From contig CAMLOZ010000145.1 in the NCBI GenBank assembly GCA_946481625.1, positions 1 to 7,763 of the forward strand: DNA of 7,763 nucleotides, given 5' to 3'. A program made the position numbers and the translations under genes. The stretch's first letter is position 1, and the number at the start of each line of letters is the position of its first letter. Positions 1 to 6,689 of the stretch are shown piece by piece. Origin of the DNA: an uncultured Haloferula sp. GTDB taxonomy: Bacteria; Verrucomicrobiota; Verrucomicrobiae; Verrucomicrobiales; Akkermansiaceae. Below the pieces are notes generated by a model. It was not told where the DNA came from. It saw only the letters and a list, made by a program, of their open reading frames with translations, and searched no databases.

Positions 1-219
1 AATGTCATCGCGGTCGAGGGCCGCAACCAGGACTCAACCGCGGGAATGGCCCTGCGCTTCAGCGCGACCCTCAAGAACGGACGGAAAATCTTCATGGTCT
101 CCGACGAGAAGTGGATGACCCATCTCGAAGGATCGCGCGGCTGGCAGGAAGAGCGCTTCACCGCGCGGAACTGGACGCCCGCGGTGGTCGTCGGCACGAT
201 GGGTGGTCCGCCATGGGGC
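1..219 (+). other. C-terminal half of a galactose-binding-like module in the first gene
   Basis: This is a sub-domain of the first gene. The frame from base 1 reads NVIAVEGRNQDSTAGM, then F.A.L.NG and a DEKW motif, then W..A...G and PPWG. This is the pattern of the closing strands of the beta-sandwich found at the N-terminus of bacterial alpha-rhamnosidases and in many secreted PVC proteins. The same pattern recurs in the second gene (NSVVVVARN, NPAGF, F.A...LANG, NNSWRW). The opening strands must lie upstream of the window. Sugar binding is inferred from the fold, not shown. Confidence 0.6.
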
Positions 220-2658
220 GCGATCATGGCGCCCGAAGGCAGCGGCAATGAAGGCCCGACCGACGTGACTTCCGACTTCACCGTGGCGGAGGGTTTCAGC
301 GTCGAGCGTCTCTACAAGGTGCCGGGGGTGGAAGGCTCCTGGGTCGCGATGACCCTTGATGACAAGGGCAATCTCCTTTGCTCCGACCAGTATGGGAAGA
401 TCTACCGCGTGGTGCCGCCCGCCGGACCCGATGACCAAACGGTGGTGACACCCACCGCGATCCCGTTGAGCGGCGCCCACGGCTTGCTTTGGCATGATGG
501 CGCTCTCTACGTCACGGTGAACGAAGGCAGCGACAGCGCCGGGGTTTACCGTGTGACCGATACCGATCGCGACGGCGAACCGGACAAGCCGCAGCAACTC
601 CTGGCCGTCAACGGCCGCGGCGAACACGGCCCTCACGCGCTGGTGCTCTCGCCCGATGGCAAATGGATCTACTTCGTCGCGGGTAACTTCACCGATCTCC
701 CGGAGATGGATTCCTATCTTCCCGCGAAGGTGTGGCAGGAAGACCAGCTCCTTCCCCGCCGCCCCGACGCCAAAGGCCACGCGCACGACCGGATGGCCCC
801 CGGCGGCTGGATTGCCCGCATGAACCTCGCGACCTCGAAGTGGCAGCTCTTCGCGATGGGGTTCCGCAATGCCTATGACATGGGCTTCAACTGGAAAGGC
901 GATCTTTTCGCCTACGACTCCGACATGGAGTGGGACCTCGGCATGCCCTGGTACCGCCCGACCCGCGTCTGCCACGTCGTTCCCGGTGCGGAATTCGGCT
1001 GGCGGAACGGCAGCGGTGTCTGGCCGGAATACTATGAAGATAGTATGAAGACCCAGGTGGACATGGGGCCGGGCTCGCCGACCGGCGTCCTTTCCGGCAA
1101 GGGAGCGAAATTCCCGGCCAAGTACCAGCGCGCGATGTACGCCTTCGACTGGACCTACGCCACCATCCATGCGATCCACCTCACGCCGGACGGCCCCGGC
1201 TACAAGGCCGAGCGCGAGGAGTTCCTCGCCGGCAGCGGCCTGCCTCTCACGGACGCGGTGATCGGCAAGGACGGCGCGATGTATTTCCTCACCGGCGGAC
1301 GGCGGACGGCCTCGGCCCTTTGGCGCGTGACCTACCGCGGGAACGAATCGACCGCTCCCGTGCCCTACGAGTCGAAGCCGCTGGAGCTCGCCGACAAGGC
1401 GGGTGCTTGGGAAGGCATGGGTGCGCCCGATCGCGTGACCCGTTACCAAGCCCGCCTCGCGGTCGAGACCGTCGGCCCGGCCGCGATTGCCAAGGAGCTC
1501 GCCCGCGAGAGCGATCCTTGGCGCGTGATCCAGGCGTCCATGGCGCTCGCCCGCACCGGAACGGCATCCCATCGCAAGCTGGTGCTGGATACCCTGAACG
1601 GACTTGACTGGGCCAAGCTCGACAAGCCGCAGCGCTTGAACTGGCTCCGCGCCGTGGGTCTCGTCTTTGCCCGTCACGGTCAGCCCTCCGATGGGGAACG
1701 CAACGCGGTGCTGGCCAGGATCGATGCCGCTTTCCCCGCGAACGATGCCGAGCTCGACCGCGAGCTCTGCCGCATGCTTTCATACCTCCAGGCACCGGGC
1801 ATCGTCGGTCGCACCCTCGCGCTGATGGACACCACCGGTCCCTCGCCCGCGCCGGACTGGCTCGCGGTGGCGAAGCGCAATACCAACTACGGCGGCACCG
1901 TCGAGCGCATGGTGGCCAATCTCCCGCCCGCGCAGATCATCCACTACATCAACTGTCTCCGCGTCGTGAAAGGCCCGTGGGCGGAAGACGAGCGCAAACG
2001 CTTCTTCGCCTGGTTCGACCGCCTCCTTGAGAAGAGCGGTGGCGAAAGCTACGCCGGCTTCATCAAGGACCTCCGCAACCAGGCGCTTGAGACCAGCACG
2101 TCCGAAGAACGGGCGTGGATCGAGAAGCTTTCACCCGCCGTGATCCCGCATCCGCTCGCGAACCTTCCTCCGGTGAAAGGCCCCGGCCGCGAATGGACGA
2201 TCACCGAGATCGAGCGCCTCGCCAACGAAGGCCTCGCGGGCCGCGACAAGGAGAACGGCCGCCGGATGTACCAGGCTTCCCTTTGTGCCGCCTGCCACCG
2301 CTTCAACGGCGAAGGCGGATCCGCCGGACCCGACCTCACCGCCGTCGGCGGACGCTTCAGCGTGCGCGATCTCGCGGAATCGATCCTCGAGCCCAGCAAG
2401 GTGGTCTCCGACCAGTACGCCTTCGACACGATCATCAAGCACGACGGCTCGCAGGTCGTCGGCAAGCTCATCGAGGAGAAGGACGAGCACTGGATTGTCG
2501 CCACCAGTCCCTTCGATTTCAGCGCGACCATGGAAATCGAGCGGAACGAGATCAAGGACATCAAGCCCTCGCCGATTTCACCGATGCCGGCCGCTCTGGT
2601 GAACCGGCTGAACGCGGACGAGTTGAAGGACCTCCTGGCCTATCTGTTAGGCAAGTAG
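1..2658 (+). CDS. PVC-type membrane-bound dehydrogenase with C-terminal haem-c domain (5' partial)
   Basis: The frame is open from base 1, so the start lies upstream. The ATG at 46 is internal, because it falls inside a conserved beta-strand pattern (NVIAVEGRN just before it). Residues below are counted from that Met. Up to about residue 60: end of a galactose-binding/rhamnosidase-N-like module, closing with PPWG. Residues 77-432: beta-propeller of the soluble PQQ glucose/sorbosone dehydrogenase type (TIGR02604-like), with an EHGPH motif (H194, H197) where that family places its catalytic His, GFRNAYD (R274, N275), acidic DSDMEWD (291-297), PWYRPTR and GAEFGW. Residues 433-720: helical, HEAT-like. 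Residues 735-870: TIGR02603-like haem domain with CAACH at 747-751 and probable axial Met847 (SPMPA). Inferred role: periplasmic oxidation of a sugar or alcohol with electron transfer to haem c. The substrate is unknown, and PQQ use is inferred from fold only. First gene visible of a three-gene operon. Confidence 0.93.
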   Translation, partial: NVIAVEGRNQDSTAGMALRFSATLKNGRKIFMVSDEKWMTHLEGSRGWQEERFTARNWTPAVVVGTMGGPPWGAIMAPEGSGNEGPTDVTSDFTVAEGFSVERLYKVPGVEGSWVAMTLDDKGNLLCSDQYGKIYRVVPPAGPDDQTVVTPTAIPLSGAHGLLWHDGALYVTVNEGSDSAGVYRVTDTDRDGEPDKPQQLLAVNGRGEHGPHALVLSPDGKWIYFVAGNFTDLPEMDSYLPAKVWQEDQLLPRRPDAKGHAHDRMAPGGWIARMNLATSKWQLFAMGFRNAYDMGFNWKGDLFAYDSDMEWDLGMPWYRPTRVCHVVPGAEFGWRNGSGVWPEYYEDSMKTQVDMGPGSPTGVLSGKGAKFPAKYQRAMYAFDWTYATIHAIHLTPDGPGYKAEREEFLAGSGLPLTDAVIGKDGAMYFLTGGRRTASALWRVTYRGNESTAPVPYESKPLELADKAGAWEGMGAPDRVTRYQARLAVETVGPAAIAKELARESDPWRVIQASMALARTGTASHRKLVLDTLNGLDWAKLDKPQRLNWLRAVGLVFARHGQPSDGERNAVLARIDAAFPANDAELDRELCRMLSYLQAPGIVGRTLALMDTTGPSPAPDWLAVAKRNTNYGGTVERMVANLPPAQIIHYINCLRVVKGPWAEDERKRFFAWFDRLLEKSGGESYAGFIKDLRNQALETSTSEERAWIEKLSPAVIPHPLANLPPVKGPGREWTITEIERLANEGLAGRDKENGRRMYQASLCAACHRFNGEGGSAGPDLTAVGGRFSVRDLAESILEPSKVVSDQYAFDTIIKHDGSQVVGKLIEEKDEHWIVATSPFDFSATMEIERNEIKDIKPSPISPMPAALVNRLNADELKDLLAYLLGK

Positions 2659-2676
2659 CCGCCGAAGACGAAAGCG

Positions 2677-5061
2677 ATGAAGGCGATCCTGTCCACGTTG
2701 CTCTTCTCGGCCCCGCTCGCTGGCGCGGTGGACTTCGCCCATCAGGTGGTCCCCGTGCTGCGCGAGCACTGCGGGAAGTGTCACACCGGGGTCGCGAAGA
2801 AGGGCGGCTTCTCGATGAACACCCGGGAGAGCCTGCTCGCGGGATCGGAGAACGGCGCCGTCCTCGAACCCGGCAAGGCTGACGACAGCCTCTTCCTCGA
2901 AGTGGTTCTGTCAGACGACAAGAGCGACCGCATGCCGCCGAAGGGCGGGCGCGTGCCGGAAGACCAGATCGCCGTTCTCCGCGAGTGGATCGACGCCGGC
3001 CTGCCCTGGGAGGACGGCTTCACGTTCGGCAAGGACGCCTACGAGCCCCCGCTCAAGCCCCGCCGCCCCGAATTGCCCCCGCCCGCGGATGGTCGTGCCC
3101 ATCCCGTCGACCGCATTGTCGACGCCTACTTCCAGGAGCAGAAGATCGCCCGGCCTGCCCCGCTCGACGATGCCGCGTTCATCCGCCGCCTGACCCTCGA
3201 TCTCACCGGCCTCTTGCCCGCGCCGTCCGAAGTGGACGCCTTCACCGCGGACAAATCCCCCGGCAAGCGCGAGCGCCTCATCGCCGCGACGCTCGCCCGC
3301 GATACCGACTATGCCGAGCACTGGCTCAGCTTCTGGAACGACCTTCTGCGAAACGACTACCAGGGCACCGGCTACATCGACGGCGGCCGCAGGCAAGTCA
3401 CCAAGTGGCTCTACCAGTCGCTCGTCGAGAACAAGCCCTACGACCAGTTCGCCCGCGAACTGCTCGCTCCGCCGAACGACGAATCTCGCGGCTTCATCGA
3501 CGGCATCCAGTGGCGCGGTAGCGTGAATGCGAGCCAAACCCGCGAAATCCAATTCGCGCAATCCATCTCGCAGACCTTCCTCGGCCTGAATATGAAATGC
3601 GCTTCCTGCCACGATAGTTTCGTGGACCGCTGGAAGCTCGACGAGGCATACGGGCTCGCCGCGATCTACGCCCGGGCACCGCTCGAGATCGCCCGCTGCG
3701 ACAAGCCCACCGGGCGCATGGCCAAACCCGCCTGGATCTTTCCGGAGCTCGGCGGAGTCGATGCCGATGCACCCCAGCCCGAGCGCCTCAAACAGCTCGC
3801 CGGCTTGATGACCCATCCCGACAACGGCCGCTTCACGCGCACCATCGTGAACCGCCTCTGGCACCGCCTCATGGGCCGCGGCATCGTCCATCCCGTCGAT
3901 GCCATGGACACCGCGCCATGGAACGAGGATCTCCTCGACTACCTCGCCGTCCGCTTTGCGGAGGACGGCTACGACATCAGGAAGGCCCTGGCCGTCATCG
4001 TCTCGTCCCACGCCTACCAGTCCGAATGCGTCACCACCGCGCATGGCGACGATCCCTCCGTCTTCCGCGGCCCCTTGCAGAAGCGCATGAGCGCCGAGCA
4101 GTTCGTGGATGCCGTGTGGATGCTCACCGGCACTTCGCCCGACAAAACCGCTCCCGGGATCCCGCGCGCCGGCGCGAGCGGGGAGGGGACCTTGACCGCG
4201 AAGTGGATCTGGTCGGATTCCACGGCGTCCTCGTCGAGGCCCGCGGGCGACACGATCTCGCTTGGAACGGAAGTCCAACTCGCGGCGGATCCCGTCTCGG
4301 TGCGCGCCGTCTTCATCGCGGACAACGAAGCGGACATCTTCGTGAACGGCAAACTCGTGGCATCCGAGAAAAACCCGCCCGCAGGCCCGCGTGCCCGCAG
4401 CGCCGACCTGGCGAACTTCCGCAGCGGCCGGAACTCGGTCGTCGTCGTCGCGCGGAATGCCGGTGATGGACCGAATCCTGCCGGCTTCATCTTCGAAGCC
4501 CACGCGATTCTCGCCAATGGCAGCAAGACGGTGATCGCGACGAACAATTCCTGGAGGTGGACCGCACGCTTGCCCGATTCGCAGGGCCGCTTCATCAAGG
4601 CACCCCGTGATTGGCACCCGGCTGCCGAAGCGTCCTCGCCCGGAGTCTGGGATCCTTTCGCCGCCGGTCTCGCGGGCGGCTTGGACGGAAACGAGGGCGT
4701 GCCGATGGTTCGGGCCTCCCTCGTCACTTCCGATCTGTTGATGCGCGCGCTCGGTCGCCCGAACCGGGAACAGATCGTGGGCATGCGTCCCGACAATATC
4801 ACCACGCTCGAAGCCATCGATCTCGCGAACGGCGAGACCCTCGCCGGATTGCTGAAGCGCGGCGCGGAGCGCCTCGACCGTGAGGCAGCCGTTCCCGACA
4901 AGCTGGTGGATTCCGTGTTCATGCAGGCGCTGGGCCGCCGCCCGACCCCGCAGGAGAGGGCCGTCCTCGTGAAGGAGATGGGCGTCCGCCCCTCGCGGCA
5001 ATCCATTGAAGACCTGTTGTGGATGGTGCTCTTGCTCCCCGAGTTTCAATTCGTCCGCTGA
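2677..5061 (+). CDS. PSCyt1-DUF1549-DUF1553 cytochrome c protein with inserted binding module
   Basis: A 794-residue protein of the planctomycete/verrucomicrobial cytochrome group. The Sec signal peptide spans about residues 1-17 (Lys2, hydrophobic core, APLAGA). PSCyt1 (PF07635) spans about 20-110 with haem site CGKCH (32-36) and probable axial Met86 (DRMPP). DUF1549/PSCyt2 (PF07583) spans about 144-345, with LDLTGLLP and a second haem site CASCH (308-312) followed by DRW and YGLAAIYA. DUF1553/PSD1 (PF07587) starts near 369 (TRTIVNRLWHRLMGRGIV, then VSSHAYQ ending at 448). It is interrupted by a beta-rich module (about 509-665) and resumes at VRASLVTSDLLMRALGR, ending LLPEFQFVR. The start is 18 bp after the previous stop, with no strong Shine-Dalgarno; it is chosen because it gives a clean signal peptide. 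The product should be periplasmic or surface-exposed and carry two haems. The chemistry of DUF1549/DUF1553 is not established; a role in polysaccharide breakdown is inference from context. Confidence 0.95.
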   Translation: MKAILSTLLFSAPLAGAVDFAHQVVPVLREHCGKCHTGVAKKGGFSMNTRESLLAGSENGAVLEPGKADDSLFLEVVLSDDKSDRMPPKGGRVPEDQIAVLREWIDAGLPWEDGFTFGKDAYEPPLKPRRPELPPPADGRAHPVDRIVDAYFQEQKIARPAPLDDAAFIRRLTLDLTGLLPAPSEVDAFTADKSPGKRERLIAATLARDTDYAEHWLSFWNDLLRNDYQGTGYIDGGRRQVTKWLYQSLVENKPYDQFARELLAPPNDESRGFIDGIQWRGSVNASQTREIQFAQSISQTFLGLNMKCASCHDSFVDRWKLDEAYGLAAIYARAPLEIARCDKPTGRMAKPAWIFPELGGVDADAPQPERLKQLAGLMTHPDNGRFTRTIVNRLWHRLMGRGIVHPVDAMDTAPWNEDLLDYLAVRFAEDGYDIRKALAVIVSSHAYQSECVTTAHGDDPSVFRGPLQKRMSAEQFVDAVWMLTGTSPDKTAPGIPRAGASGEGTLTAKWIWSDSTASSSRPAGDTISLGTEVQLAADPVSVRAVFIADNEADIFVNGKLVASEKNPPAGPRARSADLANFRSGRNSVVVVARNAGDGPNPAGFIFEAHAILANGSKTVIATNNSWRWTARLPDSQGRFIKAPRDWHPAAEASSPGVWDPFAAGLAGGLDGNEGVPMVRASLVTSDLLMRALGRPNREQIVGMRPDNITTLEAIDLANGETLAGLLKRGAERLDREAAVPDKLVDSVFMQALGRRPTPQERAVLVKEMGVRPSRQSIEDLLWMVLLLPEFQFVR
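4201..4671 (+). other. Galactose-binding-like module inserted in the DUF1553 region
   Basis: This is a sub-domain of the DUF1549/DUF1553 gene, residues about 509-665. It opens with KWIWSD (509-514), has the strand-turn IFVNGKLV (554-561, with N557-G558 at the turn), the core NSVVVVARN (586-594) and NPAGF (600-604), and closes with SWRW (625-628). This is the usual order of motifs in rhamnosidase-N/galactose-binding beta-sandwiches: WIW at entry, vNG turn, G.N.v.v...N, PAG, and a final d.sW. The conserved DUF1553 segments lie on both sides, so the module is an insertion rather than a terminal add-on. Carbohydrate binding is inferred from the fold. Confidence 0.7.
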
Positions 5062-6494
5062 TGAACGATCCTCTTCATTTCCACGCTCGCTCGCGCCGCG
5101 ATTTCCTCAAGGCGATGTCGGCGTCCAGCCTTGCCGCGCTCATGTCCGGCGGCGCGCGTGCCTCGGAGGAGGTGGTCCATCCGCAGGCGAAGGCGGACTG
5201 CTGCATCCTGCTCTGGATGGCCGGCGGCATGGCCGCGCCGGAGACCTTCGATCCGAAGGCCTATCTTCCCTTCACCAGGGGCGCGCCTGTGGACAAGATC
5301 CTCAGCACTTTTCCCGCCATCGATACCACTCTCGGTGGCGTGAAGATCAGCCAGGGCCTGGAAGAGATCGCGAAGCTCATGGACCGCGCCACGCTCATCC
5401 GCTCGCACGTCCAGCCGGATCTCGGCAGCATTCTCCACTCGCGCCACCAGTATCACTGGCACACCGGCTACGTCCCCCCGCAGACGGTCGCGGCCCCGCA
5501 CATCGGCGCGTGGATGGCGCGGGTGCTCGGCCCCCGCAACCCCGTGATGCCCGCCTTTATCAATATCGGCCAGCGCTTGGAAGGTATCGGCGAGAGCGAG
5601 GAACTGAAGGCTTTCACCACCGCCGGATTCTTCGGCGCGGAGTTCGGCCCCTTCAATCTCCCGTTCCCGGATGAAGCCGCACGGTCGGTCCGTCCCCCGC
5701 AGGGCATGGACCCCGGCCGCTTCGGCAACCGCTACAAGCTCTACAGGAAGCTCGTGGACAGCCACCCCGACCGCGCCTTCATGAGCGACTACCAGCAGGA
5801 GTCGATGCTCCGCTCGCTGGAGAACGCCCATCGTCTGTTAGGCTCGAAGGAGAAGGAAGCCTTCGATCTCTCCCGCGAGCCGGAGGAAGTGCTCGGTGCC
5901 TACGGCTCCGGCCGCTTCGGGCGCGGCTGCCTGCTCGCCCGGCGCCTCGCCGAATCCGGCGCCCGCTTCATCGAGGTGACCACGGAATATATCCCCTTCC
6001 TCCACTGGGATACCCATGAGAACGGCCATGCAACCGTGGCGAAGCTCAAGCAGGAGATCGACCGCCCGATCGCACGTCTGATCCGCGACTTGGAGGAGCG
6101 CCGCATGCTCGACCGCACCCTGGTGATCATCGCCAGCGAGTTCAGCCGCGACATGATGATCGAGGGCGTGCCCGGCTCCGAGGCGAAGGACCAGGCGCGC
6201 GTGAAGTCCGACACGCTGGAAAACATGACCCACTACGGCCTCCACCGGCATTTCACCGGCGGCTCGTCGGTTGTCATGTTCGGCGGCGGCACGAAGAAGG
6301 GTCACGTCCACGGCGCCACCGCGGAGGAGCGCCCGCTCGTCGCGGTGAAGGATCCGGTGAACATCACCGATCTCCACGCCACGGTTTTCACCGCCATGGG
6401 GATCAGCCCGAAGACCTCGTATGAGGTCGAAAAGCGGCCCTTCTATGCCACCGAAGATGGCAAGGGCCGCGCGGTGGAACCCTTGTTTGCCTAG
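5061..6494 (+). CDS. Tat-exported DUF1501 protein
   Basis: A 477-residue protein of the DUF1501 family (PF07394), distantly related to the alkaline phosphatase/sulfatase superfamily. The start chosen is the ATG overlapping the upstream stop (TGATG, one shared base). It places a twin-arginine signal SRRDFLK at residues 11-17, then a hydrophobic stretch and a likely cleavage after ARA (residue 34). An in-frame ATG at 5019 would only add 14 unrelated residues ahead of this signal. Visible family motifs are CCILLWMAGGMAAPETFDPK, HSRHQYHWHTGY, HWDTHENG (315-322), LDRTLVIIASEFSRD (350-364), THYGLHRHF (390-398), MFGGGTKKG, and ITDLHATVFTAMGI near the end. The His/Asp-rich blocks may bind metal, but no biochemical role is established. 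Tat export suggests folding, perhaps with a cofactor, before export, unlike its Sec-exported operon partner. Translation is probably coupled to the upstream gene. DUF1501 genes commonly follow DUF1549/DUF1553 genes in PVC genomes. Confidence 0.94.
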   Translation: MNDPLHFHARSRRDFLKAMSASSLAALMSGGARASEEVVHPQAKADCCILLWMAGGMAAPETFDPKAYLPFTRGAPVDKILSTFPAIDTTLGGVKISQGLEEIAKLMDRATLIRSHVQPDLGSILHSRHQYHWHTGYVPPQTVAAPHIGAWMARVLGPRNPVMPAFINIGQRLEGIGESEELKAFTTAGFFGAEFGPFNLPFPDEAARSVRPPQGMDPGRFGNRYKLYRKLVDSHPDRAFMSDYQQESMLRSLENAHRLLGSKEKEAFDLSREPEEVLGAYGSGRFGRGCLLARRLAESGARFIEVTTEYIPFLHWDTHENGHATVAKLKQEIDRPIARLIRDLEERRMLDRTLVIIASEFSRDMMIEGVPGSEAKDQARVKSDTLENMTHYGLHRHFTGGSSVVMFGGGTKKGHVHGATAEERPLVAVKDPVNITDLHATVFTAMGISPKTSYEVEKRPFYATEDGKGRAVEPLFA

Positions 6495-6495
6495 G

Positions 6496-6514
6496 GGCGG
6501 ACTCATACCCCGCC
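6496..6514 (+). terminator. Weak candidate hairpin after the operon
   Basis: Just after the DUF1501 stop, ggcgg (6496-6500) can pair with ccgcc (6510-6514) across a 9-base loop. An alternative pairing is gggg at 6494-6497 with cccc at 6508-6511. No T-run follows, so it is not a classical intrinsic terminator. It could mark the transcript end or mean nothing in DNA this GC-rich. Confidence 0.2.
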
Positions 6515-6544
6515 TGGCCCGCGGGATGGCCGAGAATTTGGCAG

Positions 6545-6563
6545 GGAATTGGAATCCAATTCC
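6545..6563. promoter_or_regulatory. Perfect inverted repeat, possible operator
   Basis: The arms ggaattgg and ccaattcc are exact reverse complements separated by aat. The AT-rich arms stand out from the GC-rich surroundings. The site lies 127 bp upstream of the surface-protein start codon and ends exactly where a second dyad begins. It may be a binding site for a dimeric regulator. A hairpin in the RNA is also possible, although a 3-base loop with no T-run makes a terminator less likely. Confidence 0.35.
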
Positions 6564-6577
6564 GTCGCCATGGCGAC
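6564..6577. promoter_or_regulatory. Second perfect palindrome abutting the first
   Basis: gtcgccatggcgac is a 14-bp perfect palindrome with no spacer, directly adjoining the preceding dyad without a gap. It is GC-rich, so taken alone a chance origin is plausible; the tandem placement is what makes it worth recording. The ATG inside it is not followed by a useful open frame with any recognised product. Confidence 0.3.
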
Positions 6578-6689
6578 CGTCGGGGGTAGAAACACATTGA
6601 TAGATACCGGTTCCCATCGGGGCCGGAATTCAACCGCGGATCTCCCTCCCCTCGCGGGTGGACTGCGGGAACCCAACAACCCAAATCCC

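Noticed and set aside
46..48. ATG at 46 as the true start of the first gene
   Set aside because: The frame is open upstream to base 1 and the residues before it (NVIAVEGRN) continue a conserved beta-sandwich pattern. No signal peptide follows the ATG, although the protein must be exported to receive haem c.
34..1677. 547-codon open frame on the minus strand opposite the dehydrogenase gene
   Set aside because: This is the same GC-rich antisense shadow effect. It has no signal peptide, domain motif or plausible start context.
2115..2882. 255-codon + strand frame overlapping the end of the first gene and the start of the second
   Set aside because: It is an Arg/Pro-rich shadow in another frame. 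It crosses the gene boundary and overlaps the haem domain and the signal peptide of the real genes.
5019..5021. ATG at 5019 as the start of the DUF1501 gene
   Set aside because: It would overlap the previous gene by 43 bp and add residues with no signal character. The ATG at 5061 gives a normal Tat leader and a coupled TGATG junction.
2911..5049. 712-codon open frame on the minus strand opposite the DUF1549/DUF1553 gene
   Set aside because: It lies antisense to a gene with clear family motifs. Its translation is rich in Arg, Gly, Ala, Val and His with no recognisable domain, as expected when GC-rich codons with G/C third bases suppress stops on the opposite strand.
6538..6606. Sigma-70-like promoter pieces (ttggca at 6538, tagata at 6601) ahead of the surface-protein gene
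   Set aside because: The two elements are far too distant to pair, and no partner hexamer at 16-18 bp spacing is convincing for either one.
5046..6617. Minus-strand frames (5046-5831, 5838-6617) opposite the DUF1501 gene, the second reaching into the spacer
   Set aside because: The coding signal is clearly on the + strand (Tat signal, WDTH, MFGGGTKKG). The antisense products have low-complexity composition and no motif.
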